Shown here: positions 37,101-49,100 of the stretch, piece by piece
Layout: every line of letters begins with the position of its first letter
Numbering within the stretch: position 1 is the stretch's first letter
NCBI GenBank assembly: GCA_032622095.1
Contig: CP136065.1
Coordinates: forward strand, 245,831,474 to 245,895,473
Direction: 5' to 3'
DNA length: 64,000 bases
Source of the DNA: Siphonodentalium dalli
Taxonomy: Eukaryota; Mollusca; Scaphopoda; Gadilida; Siphonodentaliidae
Program-made: the position numbers and the translations under genes
The notes under the pieces: generated by a model
Told to the model about the DNA's origin: nothing
The model's database searches: none
What the model saw: only the letters and a program-made list of their open reading frames with translations

Positions 37101-40100
37101 GACAATGGCAATCAAGTAATTACCCATCAATTACTATCCAGTCATCAAAGGGTCATTGCTGTTATTCTCACCAGTAAAATGTGGGGATGGGCAAACAGGA
37201 TTTCTAAGATGTGACAGATAGTATAGAGCACCTAGGTAGGAATGGGTCCACACATACATATTATGTGCTTATTTTACTCCTTCAGCTATATAATAGGGGC
37301 CACTCATTTTTATTTTTGGTTTGCGGATAATTATTTTAAAAGATAGGGTTAAAAATTAAAAATATGATTGGTTTTGAATTTTTATTTGATAAAAAAAATC
37401 AGGTCTAAATCAGGTCTAAAGACTTTCATGGTTAAAATTATTTCAAACAGGAGAAATCGAGCCAATGCGCAGCAAATAATGCCTTGCTTGACCAATGAAT
37501 AGCTTCCTGCAAATTCAATTAATATTCACTTATTCATACAAGCCACACCGGGGTATTTGACTGCAATCTCATGAAGTTATCGAATAAACTACTCGTTAAC
37601 GTCGCGTATCTTAAAATAAAAACTATGTATGTTTATTCATAATTGGGGAATGATGAGACAGAATTAGTATACATAATAGAATTGTATTTGCAAAGATATT
37701 AAAAAAATGGTATTTTCTTCTAACCTATGGATATTACGTCATGTGCCAAATAAGGAAATTACTTCGAGTAATCGTATATAGTAAATGTCAAGCGTGTATT
37801 CTAAATAAGGAGATGACGGAATATGACCGTGGTACAGCTCAATAATATTTATTATAGCGTGGTTATCACTATATTTTCACTACATTGTTTTTTATTATAT
37901 AGCATTTGTATTCTGCATGTATAGTGAAGAACACCTTGAAACGAGTGTGTAGATCTATGTGTGTATCGCAATGGTATATTAATGAGTTTTCGCAAAAAAG
38001 CGAACTCCCTGTTTATCTCTGAAATCAGATAGAATGCGAGCGTCATCAGACCGAGTTGAAAGTAATGAGATGGAGTCTGGATATTTATTAGATTGATTGT
38101 ATTACATATCAATTATAGATGAAATGGTGAAATGAGCCATTAACCCTTTACCCAACAGAAGGGCCCTGTGCCAATGCATTCTCTTATATATGCGAGTCGA
38201 CCATAGGTCGCCTCGCATATATAAGAGAATGCATTGGCTTAACACATTAAAAATTATAAAATTGTTAAAGAATGTAAGAAAAAATGGTAAAAAGTGTTAA
38301 AAAAATATTTTTTTTAGGCCAATGCATTCTCTTATATATGCGAGGCGACCTATGGTCGACTCGCATATATAAGAGAATGCATTGGCACAGGGCATAACTG
38401 TAACCATCACAATGTGGTCAATGAGCCGATTCCAATGATACCCATATTTGTATGGTTCTATTGAGACAGACCGAAGATATTTTAGGCTGTTGAAGCTTTA
38501 TTTGGCCGGTTTTGGCCGGTTTGTTGGGTAAAGGGTTAATATTAAAATATTTACAAAGTATTCCAGCACTGCAAATGTTCAGAAAGGCTCATTCTGATTG
38601 GTGTACAATAATTCCCTAAGTAATCGACTCCTTAAACACAGCAGAATTATGGGTAACTTTTCAGGATTTAGTCAGAAATATGGCTTGTTGCCATTCATCG
38701 GAAAGCTCTCCCCGTGAATCCAGGCACACTAATGCGGCTGGCTACCTAATTCCACAATCCAACTACGATTACCACAAATTTTCTTTCTTTCCCCGGACCA
38801 TAAGAGAATGGAATGCTATACCAACTGAAATAGTCACCATCATTCCAGTCGATGAGTTCAGGACCAGGATGATGAACCAACTAAATCCATGCTGGACGTC
38901 CCAGAAAACCCATTCGACCCAGTAAAGAATCCAATCAACTAATCATGACTTCCAAATTCAAATCAAATCAATTAAATTATTACAAACCCTAATGAAGAGA
39001 AATTATCGCCAGTCGTTGCCAAAATAAAATTAGTCATAATCATCAGCCTGTTGATGGTGGACTGTAATCGGAAGAAGAAGAAGAAGTAGTACTTGGATCC
39101 CAATAAAATTTGGTTTGGATATTCACCACTATGAGGACATTCGATGACGTGTTCAATCGTTTTGTTTAGGTTTTTCGTTCTATTGTTATTCATCTTTGTT
39201 TATATGAAAATGCTGATTTTTAGGTCCATCTGTCTGAGTATATCAGTCATAGGTTATATGCCCACACTAGGTGGTATGCCACATGGGGGGTATGCACCGG
39301 ATGACAGTCCATCTCTTGTTGTTTATGTATTTGTTTCTTTGTTTTCTAGATGCCAAAGACATTGTCCATGATGCATGTAAGTGTATGTTTGGGATCGCCC
39401 CGCCCGACATGACGCTGCTCTGTTTCTTGATGAATATGAATTCTGCTGGTGGACCCGGAATATTTCTACACCCGAGAGAATACACAGGCCGGGAATGCCG
39501 ACTAAAGGTTAGCGCAAATAAAAGGTACCATTCCGTTGACAACAGAATAGCCAGGACAAAAGGTAAGATGAGAATTTTGATTCAATTTTTTCATAATTTG
39601 ATCTCATCAGGTATACAATTTTCAAATCCATCCGATTGTTTTACAGTTATATATGGTGTATATCTCCTTCAGCCATTATTCAGTTTCCGAATAGGAGAGT
39701 TCGACATTATAACAGCCTAACATTGCTGTATGTCTCTATAGGCTAGGTGTCTATAGACATTCGATATAAATATCGAACATGTTCCGTTTGCTTTCACACA
39801 AGTTGAAAGCACTGAATGTAAATCCTTTTGATGCCATGGCGTCGAAAATTCTTCGTAGAAAACAGAACTATTAAATCTGTTACGAAATCAAAAGCCATAT
39901 ACAATCGGCAATAAAATATTTTAGCCATGTTAAACACACAGCGAAAATAACAGGCGTGCGTCTTATAGCGCCAGAAAATTGAAAGTGAGATATAGTGGAA
40001 TGGTCCACTCACAAGCTGTGGGGCGATTAAATTGCTTTAATCTGATTGGATGGTTTCGCTACGCTCCACCACAGGCGAGTTTATTATGCTAGAAGGGGAT

Positions 40101-43100
40101 CATTCTGACCGAAATATTATTAATATCAGTTATTCGTAAAACTTAAATTTGAGTTTTCAAATTTTTCAAAATCCATCCGATTGTTTTAGAGTTACTTGTG
40201 ACATTCTTCTCTATTAAAGTAGACAGGGCACATGACAGAAGTCTCTTGCGATCATATAAGTCAATTCACATAGATGAATATACTCTCAAAGCCCTGCAAA
40301 TTAGCGTCGGCTATCAGCTTAGACAAGACAAATGATTAGGCAGAAAGAAATTTTATCGACAATTTTTAGCCAAGGAAAGTTTCCGAACCTGTTGATATTT
40401 AAATTGAAACAAATTGCTGGAGCCATTGTCTTAATGTCGCACCGTGGAAGTCTGCAGACATTTATTGTTGAATGCCAAGGACCACTGAGACAAGAAGGCT
40501 TATCTTAATAATCAACAATATTAAATCAAACCCAACCAAGTTTGCCATGATAATGAACCAAGTTCCAATTGTAAAATGAAGTTATATGTGTAGAGCTTGC
40601 AACTATGTGGATGTTAAGCTTTTTAGCCGAGGAAACATTTCTGGTCAAGGAAATTTCTTAGACTAAGTAAATTTCTGCTAACTAACAGGGCTGCTATCTC
40701 CTAGTACAGCTAGAGTTTAATATTTCCCGGTTTATTTGGGAAAACGGAACCGGGACATTTTTCATCCCTGGATCCGGGAACCGAGAAAATTCCCGGTTTA
40801 TTTGTTGACATCATATTATGATAATAGCTTACTGCCGAATGTCAAAATATATACACAACATGGTTTTAATGCAACATTTCTTTAATTACTTTTAAAACTT
40901 ACAGTTGAACAACAAAGTAACACGCGAATCTTGCCGCATTCTTGTGCCATTTAAACAAAAATAAACACATGATTGATTTTCACAGTTCATAATCAAATCG
41001 TACTGTAGTTTAGCGTATCGTACCGTTAATGTCATCAATTTAGCAGCATCAACGAAGACTCGATCACCCTTAAGTGAAAGTTCGTTAAGCAACCGTCTGT
41101 TTTACGTAGAAGTTTTGCGATAGAACTTCCGTAAAAACCGAAGGTTGCTTAAAGAACTGTCACTTAATCGTGACCGAATCTTCGTTGAAAATTTGCCTGC
41201 ACTCGAGAAGCTACGCTCTGACTCCACAGATGTCGGTTTGCCTGTTTTCAGGGCTTCATATAGGAAATTTAAGTTTTCGGTCCGCACATTGTTCGCTTCG
41301 TACAATTTAAACTCTGCAGCGATGTTGAGTGTGGTTCGCTGCACGTTTCCACCTGTGCGAGATTTGTGCGATGTTGAAGCGTCAATGAAACCTGGGACTA
41401 GTATATATACTAGTCCCAGATGAAACCTTGCAGACTCGTCATCTTAAGCGACCTTCGCACAGCTTCGCAAATTCGCAACGTTCAGTGCAACCATGCAAGG
41501 TCATTTGAAATATACAATACTGCCTAGACTCTAGATCAAAGAAGTCCCCGACAAACGGAAAAGCCGCGTCAGTAATGCCATCATGTCGCAGAATCGCATT
41601 GATGTGTTTGACCTCAAACGGCGAGTGAGACAATGTTGACAATTTCACTGTGTCTGTTTATATTAGTAACACTATCAAGTATCAATGCCGGCCATTCCAG
41701 GGTGCCCCAAAAACGTTATAATTACGTGCAGACTGCAGTTAACACTGAATATGACGGTAACGAATCTAACGATCAAACGATATACATGATTGTGCTTAAA
41801 ACGTACATATACACACTATTAAATACACTATGTTCCGACTCAAATCGCATCACAATGGACGTTTTACATTTTCCGGTTCCCGGTTTTGAAAATCCGGATT
41901 TCGGGACTTGTCAATTGGAAATCGGGAACCGAGAATTCCGAGAAGTACAGCACACATTGCACCTCTTTTATGAATGTAGAGTAATGCCCTAAATAATCGA
42001 CTCCTTAACCAAAGCAGAATTATGGGTAATTTTTCATGATTTAGTTGGAAATATTGCTTGTTGCCATTAAATCGTGATGAATGCAACAAGCCATATTTCC
42101 GACAAAATCCTAAAAAATTTCCCATAATTCTGCTGTGGTTTAGAGGTCGATAATTTAGGGCATTATTGTAGCATGGTCATTCATGTAGATGAAACGTGAT
42201 GTACAAATCTATGAAGCTGTTAATTCAGCTTCCACTCTCCATCAATGAAAAGGAACTATCCAACACATGATGTCATTTATTTCATGGAATTAGACAGACA
42301 TCAGGTGATGAATTTAAACTGATCGCATCAATATTTTGCTGTTCGGCCTTGGGCAACAGTTTGATAGTCATTCCTGATACCGAGGGACAACAATTTTGAC
42401 TGTTCCCAAAAGACACATGAAATAATTGCTTTGTTACCCAATACATTGGCCAGTCAACAGTTCGCTCGGAGCCAGTCAACAGTTCGCTCGGGTCTGGCAA
42501 CAGTTCACTCATGACATCACGAAAGCTGACCGTGATTGCAAACCGGGCAACAGTTCATTCAGGGCGGGCAACAGTTCGTTGTTGCGTTACGAACGCGAAT
42601 TTGGGGTTAACCAGTTAATTCTAAATCCCAATGATTTACGAAGTAAAACTCTACTATTGGTTAACAATAATCACTGTGAAGACTGTTTCATATATCAGAG
42701 TGTCCTGAACTGCAGGTTGAAATGAAACATTTGACAAATCATCTCATCCATTCTTGAAATGTTCATATTCTGTAATTGTCCCCCGAAAAAATTATTTTTG
42801 GGGGGACTATAGAAACGGGCTCCATCCGTCCGTTTGTTCGTGCATCCGTCTGTCCGTCAGTCGTACCGTTCGTCCATCTTTTGAGTACCTTCATGGTGTA
42901 ATCATCTCCTCCTACAGATTTCATCCCAGAGATTTGAAACTTCAGAGTATTGAAGATGTGCAACATGTATATAGATGAATGAATTTTGTTTTTGTTTTGA
43001 CAGAGTTATTAACCATTTTCGACTTAAAAAAATTCAACATTTTTGATAATCTTCTGTATGAGGGTACCTTCATGGTGTAATCAACTCCTCCTACAGTTTT

Positions 43101-46100
43101 GAACGTAGATTTTTGAAACTTCAGAGTATTGTTACTCACATATTGGAGATGTGCAACATGTATATAGATGACAGAAAAATTATTTTTTTACCGAGTTATT
43201 AACCCTTTTCGACTCGAAAAGTTCAATTATTTTTTTATTTCTTCAACAAAGCGGCATCGACTTGCCACGTTTTCGTGGGACACTGTGGTCAGCTGACCTT
43301 TTATTTATTATTATCTTTGCAGGGTGGAATGCAGCAATTAACGAATCATCTTATCCAGCGAGTCGGAAAGAAAACTGTGATACTCTGCCAACCCGTGACA
43401 CACATAGAACAGGTCAGTATTATGAATGAGGTCATTGCATTGTTATCATTCTCCAGTGCTAAATAGAAGTTTTTAGGAATTGAGTTTTAAATTACATGTA
43501 CATATCTTTGTCTTCTTTCAATAATTTTCATTTGCCAATGACATTTTATTAATGTTTGCACCTGGTGAACAACAACAGTTCAGTTTTTTATTGATAGCAC
43601 ACTAGAATGTTGACTGCAGGGGCGCCGGAAGCATCCAAGGGCAGGGGGGGGCAGAGCCTACAAAAAGGGCACTTTTCTGCAAAAAAGGGCATTTTCTCTG
43701 CAAACTCGGGAAAATAACCATAAATTCATTGTGGCAAAAATCCCTATTTTAATGGTATTTGTCGGTTTTTATGGCCGTTTTGTGATAAAATTGACAAAAA
43801 ATTAATATTCCTTGTGAAATAGGTGGTATTAGGACCCAAAAAGTCACATTTTGCTATAAAAACACGAGATTAAACACACAAAAAGCATTTTCTGTCTCCA
43901 GAAAAAGGGCAAGTCCTGCCCCCGCTCCCCCCCCCCTTGGTCAAGGGCAGGGGGGTCAGCTGCCCCCTCTGCCCCCCTCTTCCGGCGCCCCTGGTTGACT
44001 GACCCCAACAGTATTATTACCAGGCCTACCACAGGGACCAGCCTAGAGGGTTCAAATTCACTTCTCCCTATTTGAATATTAAGGAGAAGTGGACCTGTGT
44101 AATACAATAAGCCCATTTGATATAAAACGATAATAATGAATAAGGACACCATTATAGTCAGAAAATACAGTTTAAATATGCTGTAGGGACATACAGTGAT
44201 GCTCTATGTAATCGACTCCTTAACCACAGCAGAATTATGGGCAACTTTTCAGGATTTAGTCGGAAATATGGCTTGTTGCCATTCATCGGAAAGCTCTCCC
44301 CGAGAGCTTTCCGATGAATGGCAACAAGCAATATTTCCGACTAAATCCTGAAAAGTTACCCATAATTCTGCTGTGGTTAAGGAGTCGATTACTTAGAGCA
44401 TTACTGTATGTGTATTTTGGTTTATGAGAGAGAGGTCACTTCTCCCATGGACAAAAACAGGGAGAAGGGACACAATATAGGGAGACGATATCTGCCAAGT
44501 TACCCTCTAGGCTCATACCTGGTCCACCAAATACATGTAGATTCCATTATTGCTTTCTAGAAAAATCAGTGTTGTAGTAACTTCTACTGAGTACAGACTG
44601 AGTTTGAGCAACCCAAGTTATTCTTTGGATAAATATTACTAATACCTCATTTGAGCTAAAAAAAATTAATTAATTCCCAAATTTCCTTGTATCGACTCAG
44701 GATTTAATTGGTTGTCACCATAATAATTGTTTTTTATGTTTCTCTGTGATGACTTGTGATGACTTAATTATAAATAATGTTCTGATTGATTCTTCTGCAG
44801 ATAGAAGGTAGAATGGTGGTTTATTCTCAAAGCAAACAGATATCATGTTACCGTGTTATCGTGGCCGTGCCTTCTCAATGTATATGTGAGTATGTTAAAG
44901 ATAGGGCCCTGCAAATCAACACTTTTCCACAAATTCAAAATCGGGTCTCGAATTGGGAAGCTGATGTCGATTTTGAATCGAATCTCAATTCAAATTTTCT
45001 AGCCACCGATACATAGCATGGGTCCTCAAAGTATTTTCAAAGAATATAACATCGCTCGCATTTGGATTCTCTGGTTGTATAATTTATATACATTCTGATT
45101 ACGTTTTAGTGATTAAACCAAACAAGCCTGAGAATAAGCTGCCTGTTATTTGCAGAATGAGGTCCCCAGAGGGTGAATTTAATGATGCATAACAGGCATT
45201 GGTGGAGTTATTGCCATTTTTCGACATAGAAATGTTTTTTATTTTTTTATTTTAGAGTTATTGACCCTTTCACGACACATTGATGATGTGCAACATGTTT
45301 AGTGAATATGCACTTTGTATCATATTGGTGTAATCAATTCCTCCTACAGTTTGTAGTATAGGGATCTGAAACCCATAAATCCTTCAAACCTGCGACCTTC
45401 GTCGGGGAACATTTTGGTCAGCGACCATTTATTAGCTCTAAAAATCACTACAGTACACAATAAGTACTCCCAAGATCAGAGAACTTTTACTTATTTGTTA
45501 AGGTTTAGGAATTTTCAGGCAGTGCATTTAAAGAGGTATGAACACAAGATTTAAAATGCAGTGTTTACACTCGGATCGACACCCAGAATAACCAGTTTCC
45601 ATGAAAACATGGAATGTTTTTATACTGCTCATATTATCGAGACATCTAAAATACTTCTTTATCTGGTGAAATTTATTTAGAGAATCGTTATTTATTTTTA
45701 TCACATAATTAGCCCCTAAATCCGGCCTCATTTTTTAGTAAGACACGCATGTATTATCAGCACATGCAGCGATGTAAGAGCTTAGCGCAACTTTATTATT
45801 ATGTTAATTAGAATATAATTATGATATTCGATTTGTTTTGGGTTATTTAGTGTTGACTGTGAGATAAACATGGATGATAAGGGTGGTTTATTTTGTCAAC
45901 ATGAAAAGACACATTTAAAATGGAACAATATTTTTCCTTTTTGGTTGTGATAAGGAAATTATATTAATTATTTTAACCCCAGCCGTTTCTAGATCATTTT
46001 TCCTGGCTAAAATGTGATTATGTGCTAAAATGGATCTCAAATTAGTTGCAATTCTATAAAAAAATTATTAACCTTGTCCACTAAATTCGATTCGAGCCTC

Positions 46101-49100
46101 GATAAAGCTCGGCTCAAATCAAATTTTGTGCACTTGATTAATAAATTTTATATAGATTTGCGACTCATTAGAGATCTTCTATATATCATCTTTAAGATTT
46201 ACATTAAATTTATCTCTTTTTCTTCAGTAAACATAAACTTTACACCAGAGCTTCCTACATCGAAAATTCATGTCCTCAAGAACGTACCATTAGCTTTCAG
46301 CATTAAGTTCATCATCAGTTATGAAGAAGTGAGTAGAGACTTATATTTAGCTGTTTACTCCCAGATAGGCCCTAATAAAATATTATAGTAATAACCTTGA
46401 AAATAGTAAAGTCACAATGCAAGGGTTCATTTGCAATTAACTTTACCTTCATATTTTAATTTTTTTTTCAAAATTCACTTTTATCGATCATCCAACGAAC
46501 ATAAACCATTGAATTACACAAAAGAATTAGCCAGATTAGCCTTAATGTCTATTAACCCTTCCATGACTGGAGCTTCCTGAAATTTTGCGAAAACCCTGTG
46601 CCAATGCACTCTCTTATATATGTGAGCCTCCAATTGGGAGCCTCGCATATATATATAAGAGAATACATTGGCCTAACAATATTTACCTTGACCTTGTAAG
46701 CCAGAGCATTCTCTTATATATATGAGGCTAGCGAGACTCGCATATATATAAGAGAGTGCACAGGCACAGGATCTTTAATGCTGCACCAGCGCAGCTCTCA
46801 TCATGAAAGGGTTAATACATTTGCCATGGGGCTGAAGGTTAAAATATATACCAGACAACACAAAGAGAATGTGATGAAAAACTTTGTCCTCATTCTAATA
46901 CATCACTCTAATTCTGAGACACTGACAAATCTAGTATTGTTGGTCCAGAATCTGGACAGATTTTGTTGAAATTTATAAAAGCTGGGAATGTTTCTATCTT
47001 CAAAGCTAATCTTTCTCTCAAGCCTGCAATTAGTGTGTCTGTTGCAGAATGAGGTCCCCAGAGGGTGAATTTAGTGCAATTCACCCTCTGAGGACCTCAT
47101 TCTGCAAATTACAGTCACACTTCTGTATTTATATTTCAGGCATTTTGGAATCAACATTCCATAAATCTCGATCAGTATGGATTCCAGAGTGAGTTGGAAG
47201 ACCCAGAGAATGGGTTTGTTGGAATCGTGTATGACGCGATGTCAGCACGAGGCAATCCCGCTCTAATCGGCATCCTAAAATCATCAAAGATCTCGGATAT
47301 GTATGCAGATGATGTAAGTATAATTAATAGTTTTGTTCAAAGGTACTCAATCCGATCAGTGGGTCCCCATATCATAAAGTTACAACAACAACAACATACA
47401 ACAACAACATTTCTTCAAAATATGCTTTAGTTATAAGAATCGATTAATTACAACAAAATAATGCTAACCACTGTCAACGATGGTATAAAATTTCCCAAAA
47501 CGAGTTATTTATCAACATGTTGTTGAAAAAATAAGGGGTTTTGATTCTCAGGCATCGCCTCATTGAAAAAATGGCCCGCGCTGGACCATTTTATTCCGAT
47601 TTTGGATTTTCCCTGTAGTTGTAAACGGTAACATGAAAATAGAAAACTGTCACACTTAGTTATGTTTCAAATATCGAATAGGAGCTAAATACAATGGTGT
47701 ATGTGTGGGTATTCAACAAAAGACCATAGGCAACAATAAACAATCAGGTATATTGTCACCACCGGCTGTCCAAACCCACAAGTTTATTGGTCAAATGTGT
47801 TGAAATATTTCTGCTAAAAGCAGGAAGTTGTATATTGAATGAGTCATTCGCCAACCTGACCTTGGCGACCTTTGCACAGTAAGTAAGTAACCCTGCAAGA
47901 TAGAGTTTTTCCCCTTGCTACACTATTGCGATCAAAGGTACGAAAACCGCGCAGTTTGACAAGCGGTGTACATGAATATTGGCCATTTAAGTTCCACAGT
48001 GTAAATGCCAGTTCTGATTAAAATATACTCAAATGCTCAGCGTACTCAGTCTGACAAAATTTGGTAGGTTTCCATTACTGCCAGCATGAATTACTTCAGT
48101 GTCAGCTAATCGCAACATCTATCAATGTAAAGCAATGTAACCAATCAGGCGATAGTCACATGGAATCCCCAAGACTAGGGGAATTCCTTCAGCCAGCGCG
48201 ATTTCGGTAAATCCCACATCATAGCTAAAAATAGCGTAAATATTTTTCTGCCGCATGGCTAATTTCACACAGTGTTTACAAATTAAGAGAAGGCGTGTTT
48301 TTCTTTTGCGAAAACGAAAGTCGTTTGCGGAAACAAAACCGAAAGTACATTATGTTAATTATGTATCACAAAATCAGAAGAAAAAAATCTAACCAAATCC
48401 CAAAAATAAACTCACACCTATTTTTAAAGAAATATGTGGGTGGGACGTCATACTATAGTGGTTGTCTGGAAGTTATTTATAGCAATGTAATGTGACAAAT
48501 AGTGGATTTTGTCAGACTCAGTACGCTGAGCATTTGAGTATGATTTTAATTGATAAGAAATGAGAATTGTTCACGCTCACTGAAGCAAGCACATTTGAAG
48601 CAATGAACACTCATATTGAGTCTGTGCTTTAATTGATATATATATATACATGTGTATATAAATGAGTAGGATCTGTCTGTTCGCGATTTTTCTCCCAGCG
48701 CCTGACCGATTTGAACCAAATTTGGTGTGGTGACCCAGGGTACCCCTGCGGATGTAATAATGATGTCAATTTTTCAGACCAACTTATTAACATAAAAAAA
48801 ATTGAGAAAGGAGTTCAATCTAAAAAAAATAATAATATATATAAATTAATAAAAATGGTGTTTTAAAAAAACAATTAAATAGTTAAAAGATAAAAATGTG
48901 CGCTAAGCGCACAAATTGAAACAAAGGGGGCCACATGCCTGTTTGTGCAGGCCCCTACACTGTTGAACGGAACGTCGAAATACCAAGCAGTACCAAGCAG
49001 AACCAAGCTGAACCAAGCTGAAGAAAACTAAGGCGGAAAATGACACTTAAAGCATGTTTTGTGGTGTATAATGAAGAAATAAACCATAATAATGCAACAT

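Noticed and set aside
39508-39564. Longer exon 5 ending at the strong donor GTAAGA (39565)
   Set aside because: It gives exit phase 1, which breaks the frame of exon 6; the nearer GTTAGC donor gives the conserved RLK-GGMQQ join.
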